A DNA stretch of 64,000 nt from Bacillus sp. USDA818B3_A (GCF_009928415.1 NZ_JAABNN010000008.1:62001-126000); one strand, 5' to 3'; numbered from the stretch's first letter, positions 8,394 through 18,197 are shown. Made by a program: numbers and translations. Notes: generated by a model from the sequence alone, not told the origin.

Positions 8394-11195
8394 ATGAAGG
8401 AAAAATTACAAGCATGGATGAAAAAGGCAAAATCCATATTGACCTTGTTTTCCCATAAAAAAACAGTAAAAAGTGCCCGAATTACTTATCAAGTGGCTTG
8501 GAACTTGGTTCTCCTTGTACTGACGGTCGGCATTCTTGGCGGATCATTCGCAACCGGTGTGGGAGCAGGTTACTTTGCCTCACTTGTTAAAGATGAACCA
8601 GTCCGTTCCTATGCGAGTATGAAAAAAGATATCTATAACTATACTGAAACATCGGATTTATATTTTGCCAATAATGTTTACCTTGGCAGACTCAGGTCTG
8701 ATTTAGTCCGTGAGGCGGTCTCACTTGATCAAGTATCCACGGATTTAACTAATGCAGTTATAGCGACTGAAGATCAATACTTCTACCAGCATAAAGGAGT
8801 TGTGCCGAAAGCAGTTTTTCGGGCTCTTTTTCAAGAAGTAACCAATTCGGCTGTTCAATCTGGCGGGAGTACGTTAACACAGCAGCTAATTAAGAATCAG
8901 ATTTTAACGAATGAAGTTTCCTTCCAAAGGAAAGCCAATGAAATCCTACTGGCTCTTCGATTAGAAAAGTTTTTCAACAAGAAGGAAATTTTAGAAGCCT
9001 ACCTCAATGTTTCAACCTTCGGAAGAAATTCCTCCGGTCAAAACATTGCCGGTGTCCAAGCTGCGGCTAAAGGAATTTTTGGAAAAAGTGCAAATGACCT
9101 TACACTGCCGCAAGCAGCTTTCATCGCCGGTCTGCCGCAAAGTCCATTCGGTTATACACCATTTACAAGAGAGGGTACCGTTAAGAACAATCTTGAACCA
9201 GGACTAACTCGGATGAAAACGGTTCTCAAAAGAATGTTAGATGGCGGATACATCACTGAGAAGCAGTATGCTGATGCCTCTGCTTACGACATTACAAAGG
9301 ATTTTATCAAGCCGGTTCCTAATCCGCTGGAAAAATACCCATGGCTTACCTTTGAAATCGAAAACCGGTCAATCGAAGTTCTTACAACAGTTCTGGCAAA
9401 AAAAGATGGTTACACAGAGAAGGATTTAAAGAATGATGATAATCTCTTTTACAAATATAAAACGATAGCCAGCCATGATTTGCATCAAAATGGCTACAAG
9501 ATTTATACAACGATTGATAAAGAGATTTATGATGCGATGCAAACGGTTAAGGATAACTATAAATACTATGGACCAGCTAAGGCCCAAGTAAAGAAGGATC
9601 CCGAAACTGGTGAAGAGGTTACGGTCATGGAACCTGTCGAAGTTGGTGCAGAGCTGATTGAAAATAAAACTGGGAAAATCATCAGTTTTGTTGCAGGAAG
9701 AGATCATGATAAACAACAGCTTAACCACGCCACAAGCGCGATAAGACAGAACGGTTCAACCATGAAACCGCTGCTGGTTTATGGACCAGCCATTGAATTA
9801 GGTAAGGCCTCTCCCGGAACACCTCTTCCGGACGTAGCGCTAAGTCTTGCCTATGGCAGAAGTACCCCTTGGCCGCACAACTATGACTTAAGGTATAGCG
9901 GTATCGTTTCGGCCCGTTATGCTTTGGCAAAATCATATAACGTTCCTGCTGTTAAACTTTATAAAGAGATTGTTGACCAGCAGCCAGCAAAGTATCTTGA
10001 AAAAATGGGGTTTACCTCTCTTAAAAAGCCGGATTATACCAATCTCTCAACGGCGATTGGTTCAATGGAAACCGGTGTGACAATTGAAGAAAATACAAAT
10101 GCCTTTAGTACATTTGCTAACGGCGGGAAATTTATTGATGCGTATATGATCGATAAGATTGTCGATAGTGATGGGAAGGTCATCTATCAGCATCAAACAA
10201 AACCAGTTGATGTCTTTAAGCCGCAAACCGCTTACTTGACCCTTGATATGATGAGAGATGTAATTAAAATGGGAACAGCGGCAGGAGTGAAAAGTAAATT
10301 AAAATTCAGTGCAGACTGGGCCGGTAAGACTGGTACCGGTACTGAGTATATTGATTCTTGGTTTGTAGCTACCAATCCAAATGTAACGTTTGGGATATGG
10401 ACAGGTTATGACACGCCAAAATCATTAAAGACATCCGGAATGTCCTATAGCCAGCGGACAAATACTCTGTGGGCGGAACTAATCAATGCCGCATATGATA
10501 AAAATCCAAATTTAGTCGACCCTAAGGAATCTTTTGAAATGCCAAACGGGATTGTCAAACGTTCGTATTGTGCCGTTTCAGGTTTACTGCCTTCTTCAGC
10601 TTGCTCAAAAGCTGGGTTAATCCAAAGTGATTATTTTAATGTAAATAATGTGCCGACTAAAGTAGATGATAGTTTAGTCCAAGGAAAATTTGTTACGGTA
10701 GGGAATAAAAAGTATTTAGCCTTAAATTCCACACCGAAAGAGTTTGCACAGTATGGATTAGTGCTGAACCCAGACTTTATCACGAGGATGGTAGGCAGGA
10801 ACTTCAAAAATTACAGCCAATTAATCCCAAATAGAGGCCGATGGGGCAAAGTGCTTGTTCCTACTGCCAAAATGACGGATAACGGCAAGAATCCGGCCGG
10901 AGTGAAGCTTTCTGTTTCAGGAAATACACTTTCATGGTCAAGGTCAGGCGACAATGATGTTGTTGGTTATCGTGTGTATCAAGGCAATACGAAGGTTGCA
11001 AGCCTTACTAGCTCTAAGCGTTCGTATAAGGCTGGAAACGGCTCATATCGTGTAATTGCTGTTGATATCGCTGGAAGAGTGTCCGCATCATCGAATACTG
11101 TACAAGTAGGGGCGCAAGCCCCGCCTAAGGACAAAAAAGAAGAGCAGAACAAAGAACAAAAAAAAGTTCAAAATAAAACAACAACCGCACCATAA
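8394..11195 (+). CDS. class A penicillin-binding protein (transglycosylase/transpeptidase) with C-terminal Fn3-like domain
   Basis: The 933-residue protein is a bifunctional peptidoglycan synthase. It has a cytoplasmic head, one membrane segment (about 37-62), then a GT51 transglycosylase domain with catalytic Glu126 in ATEDQYFYQHKGV and GGSTLTQQL at 158-165. The transpeptidase domain has Ser455-Thr-Met-Lys458, Ser514-Tyr-Asn516 and Lys645-Thr-Gly-Thr. After the transpeptidase there is a domain around 825-910 that reads like fibronectin type III (LSWSRSGDNDVVGYRVY), then a Lys/Gln/Glu-rich tail. The start follows GAGGTGAT. It is monocistronic between tyrS and acsA. PBP1A-like is the best group; the exact paralogue cannot be fixed from sequence alone. 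Confidence 0.93.
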   Translation: MKEKLQAWMKKAKSILTLFSHKKTVKSARITYQVAWNLVLLVLTVGILGGSFATGVGAGYFASLVKDEPVRSYASMKKDIYNYTETSDLYFANNVYLGRLRSDLVREAVSLDQVSTDLTNAVIATEDQYFYQHKGVVPKAVFRALFQEVTNSAVQSGGSTLTQQLIKNQILTNEVSFQRKANEILLALRLEKFFNKKEILEAYLNVSTFGRNSSGQNIAGVQAAAKGIFGKSANDLTLPQAAFIAGLPQSPFGYTPFTREGTVKNNLEPGLTRMKTVLKRMLDGGYITEKQYADASAYDITKDFIKPVPNPLEKYPWLTFEIENRSIEVLTTVLAKKDGYTEKDLKNDDNLFYKYKTIASHDLHQNGYKIYTTIDKEIYDAMQTVKDNYKYYGPAKAQVKKDPETGEEVTVMEPVEVGAELIENKTGKIISFVAGRDHDKQQLNHATSAIRQNGSTMKPLLVYGPAIELGKASPGTPLPDVALSLAYGRSTPWPHNYDLRYSGIVSARYALAKSYNVPAVKLYKEIVDQQPAKYLEKMGFTSLKKPDYTNLSTAIGSMETGVTIEENTNAFSTFANGGKFIDAYMIDKIVDSDGKVIYQHQTKPVDVFKPQTAYLTLDMMRDVIKMGTAAGVKSKLKFSADWAGKTGTGTEYIDSWFVATNPNVTFGIWTGYDTPKSLKTSGMSYSQRTNTLWAELINAAYDKNPNLVDPKESFEMPNGIVKRSYCAVSGLLPSSACSKAGLIQSDYFNVNNVPTKVDDSLVQGKFVTVGNKKYLALNSTPKEFAQYGLVLNPDFITRMVGRNFKNYSQLIPNRGRWGKVLVPTAKMTDNGKNPAGVKLSVSGNTLSWSRSGDNDVVGYRVYQGNTKVASLTSSKRSYKAGNGSYRVIAVDIAGRVSASSNTVQVGAQAPPKDKKEEQNKEQKKVQNKTTTAP

Positions 11196-11215
11196 ACGGG
11201 CGGTTGTTGTTTTTA
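11176..11215. terminator. bidirectional terminator between PBP gene and acsA
   Basis: AACAACCGC and GCGGTTGTT form a stem (about 11178-11189 with 11200-11212) with A-rich and T-rich flanks on both strands. It covers the last codons and stop of the PBP gene and lies directly after the acsA stop. Confidence 0.88.
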
Positions 11216-12934
11216 TTAATCCTCCATAGTAGAAAGATCGCCTGTCGGCAGATTCAATTCCCAAGCTTTTAAGACTCGTCTCATAATCTTACCGCTTCGT
11301 GTTTTCGGTAATTTATCACGGAAATCAATTTCTCGTGGAGCCGCATGAGCAGCAAGTCCTTTTTTGACAAACTGTCTAATTTCCTCTTTTAATTCCTCAG
11401 ATGCTGCATAACCGTCACGTAAAGCAACGAACGCTTTAATGATTTCACCTCGAACGGGATCAGGTTTTCCAATTACCCCTGCTTCTGCAACCGCTGGATG
11501 CTCAACCAACTTACTTTCTACCTCGAACGGACCAACCCGCTCTCCGGATGTCATGATGACATCATCCACCCTGCCCTGGAACCAGAAATAACCATCCTCA
11601 TCCATGTAGGCAGAATCTCCGGAGACATACCAGTCACCAGGCATAAAATAAGATTCATACTTCTCCGGATTATTCCAGATAGTCTGCATCATGGAAGGCC
11701 AGCCCTTTTTAATCGCCAGATTGCCCATTCGGTAAGGTGGCAGTTCGTTCCCTTGATTATCGACAATCGCCGCCTCCACTCCAGGGATTGGTTTACCCAT
11801 AGAGCCAGGCTTGATTTCCATACAAGGATAGTTGCTGATTAACTGAGCTCCTGTTTCGGTCATCCACCAGTTATCATGAATCCTCTTATTGAATACCTTT
11901 GCCCCCCATTTAACCACTTCAGGATTTAACGGTTCACCTACACTTAAGATATGACGCAGACTGCTGAGGTCGAACTTCTTGACAAGCTCATCTCCCGCTC
12001 CCATTAACATCCGGAATGCTGTTGGTGCACTATACCATACCGTAACACCGAAGTCTTCAATCATTTGATACCAAGAATCAGGACTGAATCGGCCTCCGAC
12101 AATGACGTTTGAAGTTCCTGTTAACCATGGACCGAAAATGCCATAAGATGTACCCGTAACCCAGCCTGGGTCTGCCGTACACCAATATACATCATCTTCT
12201 TTTAAATCTAACACCCATTTGGCTGTTTGATAGTGCTGAATCATGGCATTATGTACATGTAGGACACCTTTAGGCTTTCCAGTCGAACCTGATGTATAAT
12301 GCAGGATCAGACCATCTCTCCGATCAACCCACTCAATTTTTAGTTCTTTACTAGCAGACTTAAACTTGTCCAAAAAGTCAATCACGATCCCCTGCTCTTC
12401 TACACTATTACCAACAATAAAGATATGTTTTAATGCAGGTAGATCTTGAACTGGGACACGTTCTAACAAATCCGGAGTGGTCACTAAGACTTTTGCTTCA
12501 CTGTCTTGCAGGCGGTCTCTTACTGCCCCCTCCATAAACGCCTCAAATAAAGGTCCTACAATCGCTCCAAGCTTAATAGCTCCTAGCACCGTAAAATAAA
12601 GTTCAGGAGAGCGCGGCATGAAGATAAAGACACGATCGCCTTTTTCTACATCCCCGTAGGTTTTCAGAACATTGGCAGCCTTATTTGATAAGTCCTTCAT
12701 TTCTTTAAATGTGTATTTCTCGTTCCTTTGACCATCACGATAGTAAAGGGCTACCTTATTCTTACGGAAGGTTTTAGCGTGGCGGTCAATGGCTTCATAA
12801 GCCAAATTCACAAGTCCTGTTTCGTTCCAGGAAAATTCCTTCTCTGTTTCCTTCCAGTCAAATCGTTGGTACATCTCCTCATAATTGCCAAGATTATACT
12901 CCCCTTGTATTACTGACAGCGCTTCCACTTTCAT
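11216..12934 (-). CDS. acsA: acetyl-CoA synthetase (acetate-CoA ligase, AMP-forming)
   Basis: AcsA activates acetate to acetyl-CoA through acetyl-AMP. The 572-residue protein has the adenylate-forming core YTSGSTGKPKG (213-223), the WWMTETGAQ segment and the C-terminal A10 motif PKTRSGKIMRR. Its Lys549 is the residue that AcuA acetylates in B. subtilis AcsA. The ATG follows AAGGGGGAG. It is divergent from acuABC, which encodes the acetyltransferase and deacetylase that switch it off and on, so target and modifiers share one intergenic region. A promoter is visible at 12967-12995. Confidence 0.97.
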   Translation of the reverse strand: MKVEALSVIQGEYNLGNYEEMYQRFDWKETEKEFSWNETGLVNLAYEAIDRHAKTFRKNKVALYYRDGQRNEKYTFKEMKDLSNKAANVLKTYGDVEKGDRVFIFMPRSPELYFTVLGAIKLGAIVGPLFEAFMEGAVRDRLQDSEAKVLVTTPDLLERVPVQDLPALKHIFIVGNSVEEQGIVIDFLDKFKSASKELKIEWVDRRDGLILHYTSGSTGKPKGVLHVHNAMIQHYQTAKWVLDLKEDDVYWCTADPGWVTGTSYGIFGPWLTGTSNVIVGGRFSPDSWYQMIEDFGVTVWYSAPTAFRMLMGAGDELVKKFDLSSLRHILSVGEPLNPEVVKWGAKVFNKRIHDNWWMTETGAQLISNYPCMEIKPGSMGKPIPGVEAAIVDNQGNELPPYRMGNLAIKKGWPSMMQTIWNNPEKYESYFMPGDWYVSGDSAYMDEDGYFWFQGRVDDVIMTSGERVGPFEVESKLVEHPAVAEAGVIGKPDPVRGEIIKAFVALRDGYAASEELKEEIRQFVKKGLAAHAAPREIDFRDKLPKTRSGKIMRRVLKAWELNLPTGDLSTMED

Positions 12935-12966
12935 TTAATCTCCCCCTTATTTGCTAGTATGAGATA

Positions 12967-12995
12967 ATTATATTACAAACAAGAACTATTCACAA
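12967..12995 (-). promoter_or_regulatory. acsA promoter
   Basis: Reading leftward, TTGTGA (12990-12995) and TATAAT (12967-12972) are 17 bases apart, a good sigma-A promoter 33 bases before the acsA start. No sequence fitting the cre consensus was found in this intergenic region. Confidence 0.6.
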
Positions 12996-13088
12996 TTTTA
13001 AAAATATTATTTACTAGAATTTTATGGCTAATTACCTATTTCCTTACAGAAAATTTTAATAAGTTTCTATTTTTAAAAAGTTTTTATG

Positions 13089-13094
13089 TATAAT
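13089..13094 (+). promoter_or_regulatory. -10 element of the acuABC operon
   Basis: A perfect TATAAT, directly preceded by TG, lies 39 bases before the acuA start. The -35 region is AT-rich without a clear hexamer. Confidence 0.45.
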
Positions 13095-13132
13095 AGAATT
13101 GATACACAACCATCTATCAGGTAGGTGAACGT

Positions 13133-13765
13133 ATGGAACACAAAAAGACATACAATGCCAAGCAATTGAAAACTCCTCATGGGAACTTAATTATCGAAGG
13201 CCCTATTTCATCCGAAAAACTTGCTGGATATGATTTTCACCAAGACCTCGTGGCATTTAGGCCCCCTAAACAACAACATCAAGCATTAATTGGTATTGCG
13301 GACCTTCCAGAAGGAAGAATTATTATTGCAAGAGACATGCATACCATCGTGGGATATGTAACCTATCTTTATCCTGACCCCCTCGAGCGATGGTCAGAAG
13401 GACAAATGGAAGATTTAATTGAGTTGGGGGCAATCGAGGTTATCCCTAAGTTTAGAGGCTTTTCCGTTGGTAAAAATCTTCTCATTGTCTCGATGATGGA
13501 TGATTCCATGGAAGATTATATTACGATTACAACTGAATATTATTGGCATTGGGATTTGAAAGGGACACAATTAAACGTTTGGGATTATCGGAAAGTCATG
13601 GAGAAAATGATGAATGCCGGCGGTCTTGAATGGTATGCCACAGATGACCCTGAGATTTGCTCCCATCCCGCCAACTGTTTAATGGCGCGGATGGGAAAAA
13701 GAGTCGGTGTCGAATCCATCCAAAAATTTGATCGACTAAGGTTTATGAACAGGTTTATGTATTAA
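13133..13765 (+). CDS. acuA: protein acetyltransferase AcuA (acts on AcsA)
   Basis: AcuA is a GNAT-family lysine acetyltransferase that inactivates acetyl-CoA synthetase with acetyl-CoA as donor. The 210-residue product has the usual family length, with the GNAT acetyl-CoA-binding stretch around IEVIPKFRGFSVGKNLL (about 101-117). The start follows CAGGTAGGTGA. It is the first gene of acuABC, with 50 bases before acuB, and is divergent from its target acsA. The order is the same as in B. subtilis, which supports the assignment strongly. Confidence 0.95.
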   Translation: MEHKKTYNAKQLKTPHGNLIIEGPISSEKLAGYDFHQDLVAFRPPKQQHQALIGIADLPEGRIIIARDMHTIVGYVTYLYPDPLERWSEGQMEDLIELGAIEVIPKFRGFSVGKNLLIVSMMDDSMEDYITITTEYYWHWDLKGTQLNVWDYRKVMEKMMNAGGLEWYATDDPEICSHPANCLMARMGKRVGVESIQKFDRLRFMNRFMY

Positions 13766-13815
13766 TAGATTAGCATAAGTGAAAGTAAACGTCCGACCGA
13801 ACTGGAGTGATTTGA

Positions 13816-14463
13816 ATGATTATAGAAGAAATCATGAAAACAGATGTTGCCGTACTTTTCCCTACTGATACAATAGCGGATGCCATTCATTTAATGGATG
13901 CAAGAAAGATCCGCCATATTCCGATTATTGACCAAAACAGGCATTTACAAGGCTTGGTAACCGTAACACAAATAAGAGAAGCAACTCCCTCCATCTTCCA
14001 CGCAAATGAGCATCCTGAAGATTTAAAAAAGCCTTTAGAAGCCATAATGAAGAAAAATGTAATTACGGGCCATCCTCTCGATTTTGTCGAAGAGGCCGCA
14101 GGTTTGTTCTATGATCACAAAATTAGCTGCATCCCGATTATTAATGACCAAAAGTTAATCGGAATCGTAACGGAGACCGATTTATTACGGACAATGGTGG
14201 AGCTGACTGGTGCACATCAGCCTGGTTCTCAAATTGAAATTAAAGTTCCGAATCTTTCCGGGGTGCTCAATGATATTACGGCTGTAATAAAACATAGACA
14301 TGCCAATATTTTAAGTGTTCTCGTCTATCCGGATAAAAAGGACGAACATTCTAAAATCCTTGTCTTAAGAGTCCAAACAATGAATCCGAACGTCTTAATT
14401 CAAGATCTTAAACAGGCCGGCCATCAGGTTTTATGGCCAAACCTTCCGGGGATGTCTCTATGA
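13816..14463 (+). CDS. acuB: AcuB, CBS-domain and ACT-domain protein
   Basis: The 215-residue protein has two CBS domains in tandem (about 1-60 and 75-135; note RKIRHIPIID and HKISCIPIIND) followed by an ACT-like domain (about 140-210, starting IEIKVPNLSGVLNDITAVI). Such a layout suggests binding of adenine nucleotides and a small effector. Its exact role in the acetoin/acetate operon is not established; it may adjust AcuA or AcuC. The ATG at 13816 sits after CTGGAGTGATTTGA. Its last bases form an ATGA overlap with acuC. Confidence 0.95.
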   Translation: MIIEEIMKTDVAVLFPTDTIADAIHLMDARKIRHIPIIDQNRHLQGLVTVTQIREATPSIFHANEHPEDLKKPLEAIMKKNVITGHPLDFVEEAAGLFYDHKISCIPIINDQKLIGIVTETDLLRTMVELTGAHQPGSQIEIKVPNLSGVLNDITAVIKHRHANILSVLVYPDKKDEHSKILVLRVQTMNPNVLIQDLKQAGHQVLWPNLPGMSL

Positions 14464-15632
14464 GTGATTCATGTGCCTTTGTTTTTTCAGAACAACTATT
14501 AAAATATAAATTTAATAACAATCACCCTTTTAACCAATTCCGGCTCCAACTAACTGTTGACCTTTTACATAAATTACAGGCACTGGCACCTGAACAGATC
14601 ATTCCGCCAAGGACGGCTGCTAAGGAGGAGCTCGCGCTCATCCATGATAAAAGTTATATTGAAGCTGTGCAACAAGCAGGAATGGGAACGCTTCCGTCAG
14701 AAATTGCGGAAAACTATGGATTAGGTACGGATGATACACCCATTTTCCCTAATATGCATGAGGCTAGTTCCTTATTGGTCGGAGGCACATTAACTGCAGT
14801 GGATGCGGTCATGACTGGAAAAGCTCTTCACGCCCTGCACCTGGGCGGAGGATTACATCACGGTTTCCGCGGCAAAGCCTCTGGGTTTTGTGTATATAAT
14901 GACAGCTCCGTGGCAATCAAGTATTTACAGGAAAAGTATCATGCCCGTGTATTATATATAGATACGGATGCCCATCACGGGGATGGTGTTCAATGGTCCT
15001 TTTATGATGACCCTAATGTATGTACACTCTCGATCCACGAGACAGGGAGATATTTATTTCCTGGAACCGGAAATATTAACGAGCGCGGCCAGGGTCCCGG
15101 ATATGGCTATTCGTTTAATTTTCCAGTAGATGCTTTTACTGAAGATGAATCATGGCTAGATGTTTACACTCAATCAGTCAGAGAAGTAGCTGCCTTTTTT
15201 AAACCCGATGTGATTCTAACCCAGAATGGGGCAGACTCCCATTATTATGATCCCTTAACCCATTTATCCGCCACCATGAAGATCTATCGGGAAATACCTC
15301 GTTTAGCACATGAGATTGCCCATCAATATTGTAATGGGAAGTGGATTGCTGTGGGCGGGGGTGGCTATGACATCTGGAGGGTCGTACCGAGAGCCTGGGC
15401 ACTGATTTGGCTGGAAATGACAGAGAACTCATGCGGTTATGGCTATCTGCCTGATGCTTGGATTAAAAAATGGCAGAAGGCATCCCCTGTTCCATTACCA
15501 ATGGAGTGGGACGATCCAGCAGATCTGTATGAACCGATCCCAAGAAAAGCAGAAATCACCGAAAAGAATTTGCTAACACTCGAAAAGGGACTTTACCCGA
15601 TTCGAAGCCAAAAAAGTGAAAAGATAAAATAG
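14460..15632 (+). CDS. acuC: AcuC, class I histone-deacetylase-like lysine deacetylase
   Basis: AcuC removes acetyl groups from AcsA and so restores acetate activation. The 390-residue protein is a zinc deacetylase of the HDAC/arginase fold. LGGGLHHGFRGKASGFCVYND holds the catalytic His pair, DTDAHHGDGVQW holds the metal-binding Asp and His, and QNGADSHYYDPL holds the second metal Asp. The start is the ATG at 14460 inside the acuB stop, not the in-frame ATG at 14433; this gives the normal family length. In B. subtilis the motility pair motPS lies next; here the next gene, ccpA, is convergent and no motility genes are present. Confidence 0.96.
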   Translation: MSDSCAFVFSEQLLKYKFNNNHPFNQFRLQLTVDLLHKLQALAPEQIIPPRTAAKEELALIHDKSYIEAVQQAGMGTLPSEIAENYGLGTDDTPIFPNMHEASSLLVGGTLTAVDAVMTGKALHALHLGGGLHHGFRGKASGFCVYNDSSVAIKYLQEKYHARVLYIDTDAHHGDGVQWSFYDDPNVCTLSIHETGRYLFPGTGNINERGQGPGYGYSFNFPVDAFTEDESWLDVYTQSVREVAAFFKPDVILTQNGADSHYYDPLTHLSATMKIYREIPRLAHEIAHQYCNGKWIAVGGGGYDIWRVVPRAWALIWLEMTENSCGYGYLPDAWIKKWQKASPVPLPMEWDDPADLYEPIPRKAEITEKNLLTLEKGLYPIRSQKSEKIK

Positions 15633-15660
15633 GGTTGGCATTTAACCAACCCTATTTTTT
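15624..15660. terminator. bidirectional terminator between acuC and ccpA
   Basis: AAAATAGGGTTGG and CCAACCCTATTTT form a long stem with a short loop (15626-15638 with 15645-15657). T-runs follow on both strands. The acuC stop lies in the left arm, and ccpA ends at 15659. Confidence 0.92.
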
Positions 15661-16657
15661 ATTTAGTTGACTTGCGGTGTTCAATTCGATGCGGTAGTAC
15701 AACGATGTTCTCATCAGTTTGATCTTTATTCATTAATTTTGTTAAAAGACGCATTGAAACCGCACCAATATCATATAAAGGCTGGACGATCGTGGTCAGC
15801 TGCGGGCGTACCATTAGAGATAATCTGGTATTGTCTGATGTGATGACCTCGAAGTCCTCAGGGATGTTAAACCCTTTGTCTTCTGCCCCATGAACAACGC
15901 CAAGAGCCATTTCATCAGAACCGACTAAAATAGCGGTAGGACGACTGCCTGCTTCAAGTAATTTATCGAAAGCCTCTATTCCGGAATCATAAGTATAATC
16001 GCCTTCAACGATCAGTTCTTCGTTGTATGGAAGACCTGCGTCCTGAAGAGCTCTTTGGTAACCCTTTAACTTTTTCTGAGCATTTTTCGGTTCATGAAGC
16101 GGCCCGACAACAAATGCAATCTGTTTATGCCCCTTATCAATAAATTCCTTAACGGAATCATAGACAGCTGCTTCATAATCAATGTTTACGGACGGAATTT
16201 GGTTTGACTCTTCAATCGAACCTGCCAGAACAATCGGTACTGGAGATTTCCTAAATTCCTCTACATGATCGGCTGTAATATTTCCTCCCATGAATACAAT
16301 CCCATCAACCTGCTTGCCAAGCATTGTATTCAATAAATGTAATTCTTTGTCCTTATTTTGGTCGGAATTACTTAAAATGATATTATACTTATACATTGTC
16401 GCAATATCCTCAATACCGCGGGCTAACTCTGCAAAAAAGATACTCGAGATATCAGGGATAATCACCCCAACCGTAGTCGTCTTCTTACTTGCCAAACCTC
16501 TAGCGACAGCGTTTGGACGATAGCCCAGTCTCTCAATGACCTCTAATACTTTTTTCCGTGTTACTGGTTTTACATTCGGGTTTCCATTGACCACCCGGGA
16601 AACAGTTGCCATTGAAACATTAGCTTCCCTTGCCACATCATAAATTGTAATATTCAC
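15659..16657 (-). CDS. ccpA: catabolite control protein A
   Basis: CcpA is the LacI-family master regulator of carbon catabolite control; with HPr(Ser-P) it binds cre sites. The 332-residue protein has an N-terminal helix-turn-helix ([20 protein letters not shown] at 4-23, wording typical of CcpA), a hinge helix (PNAVARGLA) and a periplasmic-binding-protein-like core. The start is the GTG at 16657, preceded by AGGAGAG; the frame continues nine codons upstream without a better site. It is single, with aroA upstream on the same strand. A cre site on the cstA promoter in this window (50354-50368) is a likely target. Confidence 0.97.
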   Translation of the reverse strand: MNITIYDVAREANVSMATVSRVVNGNPNVKPVTRKKVLEVIERLGYRPNAVARGLASKKTTTVGVIIPDISSIFFAELARGIEDIATMYKYNIILSNSDQNKDKELHLLNTMLGKQVDGIVFMGGNITADHVEEFRKSPVPIVLAGSIEESNQIPSVNIDYEAAVYDSVKEFIDKGHKQIAFVVGPLHEPKNAQKKLKGYQRALQDAGLPYNEELIVEGDYTYDSGIEAFDKLLEAGSRPTAILVGSDEMALGVVHGAEDKGFNIPEDFEVITSDNTRLSLMVRPQLTTIVQPLYDIGAVSMRLLTKLMNKDQTDENIVVLPHRIEHRKSTK

Positions 16658-16875
16658 TTTTATACACTCTCCTAGAACGAACATTGTTTTTCTTTATTTT
16701 ACATCTGTTTGCGCAAAACTAGTCATGATTATTTATGTGTCTATTTCCACTTTTTAAAGTTCTACCCTACTTGTTTGTGAGATAATAAACAATCTTCATA
16801 TGTACATAATGATACGACAACTAGAGAAAAGCCGCAATTGAAAAAGTCAATATTTTTTTAAAAACGTTCGTAAAA

Positions 16876-16915
16876 ATGAAAAAACCTTCTGCAATTATGT
16901 TACAGAAGGTCTCCT
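16876..16915 (-). terminator. aroA terminator
   Basis: Reading leftward, GACCTTCTG and CAGAAGGT (16903-16910 with 16884-16891) form a stem followed by TTTTTTC. It lies 15 bases past the aroA stop, so aroA and ccpA are separate units. Confidence 0.88.
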
Positions 16916-16929
16916 TTATTAGAGTTCCA

Positions 16930-18006
16930 TTAAATTCTAACGAAATTTGATGCCAATAATTGACTATAGAATTCGTCAAATTGCTTGATATCCATTTGCT
17001 GCTGTGAATCTGAAAGCGCGACAGCAGGATCTGGGTGAACTTCTGCCATAACTCCGTCTGCACCGATGGCAATAGCCGCTTTCGCACATGGTAGTAATAA
17101 ATCTCTCCTGCCAGTAGAGTGAGTCACATCGACCATTACAGGTAAATGTGTTTCTTTCTTCAGAATTGGAACGGCAGAAATATCTAATGTATTTCTTGTT
17201 GCCCGTTCATAGGTTCTGATTCCACGCTCACAAAGGATGATTTGACCATTTCCTTGTGCCATAATGTACTCTGCTGCATTGATAAACTCTTCAATTGTAG
17301 CGGCAAGACCTCTCTTTAAAAGAATAGGCTTGTTAACAGCACCTGCAGCTTTTAATAATTCAAAGTTTTGCATATTTCGGGCACCAATTTGAATTACATC
17401 AATGTAATCGCAGGCTAGCTCAATATCTGCCGGATTAACGATTTCACTTATAACAGCCATATCATACTCGTCTGCTACACGTTTTAAAATCTTTAAACCC
17501 TCTACACCAAGACCTTGGAAATCATATGGAGATGTTCTTGGCTTATACGCACCGCCGCGAAGAAGCTTTAAACCTTTCTCCTTCATTGATTGAGCCACCG
17601 CTGCTACTTGCTCATAGGATTCAACAGAACAAGGGCCAAACACAAAGTGTTGTTTTCCATCACCAATATTTTCGCCTTTCAATGAAACAATCGTATCTTC
17701 AGGCTTTTTCTTTCTGGATACTAGCAATGCTTTTTCATGATCATCTTTTTGCAAATCTAGTCCCGCTTTAAAAATTTCTTTGAAGATATGATCAATCGTT
17801 GAATCTTCAAACGGGCCATCATTATGTTCTTTAATTACTTCAAGCATTTTTCTTTCACGGACTGGATCGTAGCGGTAAACCCCCTGGTTCCCTTTAACTC
17901 GTCCAATCTCTTGAACAAGCTGAGCTCTTTCGTTAATTAGTTTCAATAATTCAAGGTTCACTTCATCAACACGATTCCTCAGTTGATCCAATTCTTTATT
18001 GCTCAT
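16930..18006 (-). CDS. aroA: bifunctional chorismate mutase / 3-deoxy-7-phosphoheptulonate synthase
   Basis: The enzyme makes DAHP from PEP and erythrose-4-phosphate, the first step of aromatic amino acid synthesis; its chorismate mutase domain provides feedback sensing. The 358-residue protein has an AroQ-type mutase at 1-85 ([19 protein letters not shown]) and a DAHP synthase from about 90, with [25 protein letters not shown] and [10 protein letters not shown]. The ATG at 18006 is used rather than the upstream in-frame start because it follows AAGGAAGGTAGGGG and gives exactly the B. subtilis AroA length. Its 5' region carries an inverted repeat (18179-18197) that shares 15 bases with one near the permease at 37244. 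Confidence 0.96.
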   Translation of the reverse strand: MSNKELDQLRNRVDEVNLELLKLINERAQLVQEIGRVKGNQGVYRYDPVRERKMLEVIKEHNDGPFEDSTIDHIFKEIFKAGLDLQKDDHEKALLVSRKKKPEDTIVSLKGENIGDGKQHFVFGPCSVESYEQVAAVAQSMKEKGLKLLRGGAYKPRTSPYDFQGLGVEGLKILKRVADEYDMAVISEIVNPADIELACDYIDVIQIGARNMQNFELLKAAGAVNKPILLKRGLAATIEEFINAAEYIMAQGNGQIILCERGIRTYERATRNTLDISAVPILKKETHLPVMVDVTHSTGRRDLLLPCAKAAIAIGADGVMAEVHPDPAVALSDSQQQMDIKQFDEFYSQLLASNFVRI

Positions 18007-18178
18007 TTTCGCCCCTACCTTCCTTTTGCAAATCATTTCCTCTAAAGTATATGGTTATTATTTTCTATCAAGGAAAAATGATTTACAAGCTAAAAGTTTT
18101 AAAATTTTATAATTTTTGAATAATTAGGCTTATTATAGCTGAAAAATATATTTCTGTCACCTATATTATCTTTAACAA

Positions 18179-18197
18179 TTAAACGCTTTTAAGCGTT
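18179..18197. promoter_or_regulatory. inverted repeat upstream of aroA (possible operator)
   Basis: AACGCTT and AAGCGTT form a perfect inverted repeat around TT. Read on the aroA strand it contains CTTAAAAGCGTTTAA, identical to 37204-37218 upstream of the permease. It has no T-run, so it is not a terminator for ytxJ. Confidence 0.4.

Noticed and set aside
12935..13132. Possible cre site between acsA and acuA
   Set aside because: CcpA control of these genes is known in B. subtilis, but the only CG near a TG (GTGAACGTATG) has wrong spacing for WTGNAANCGNWNNCW. A weak CodY-like stretch near 13041-13055 has four mismatches and was left out.
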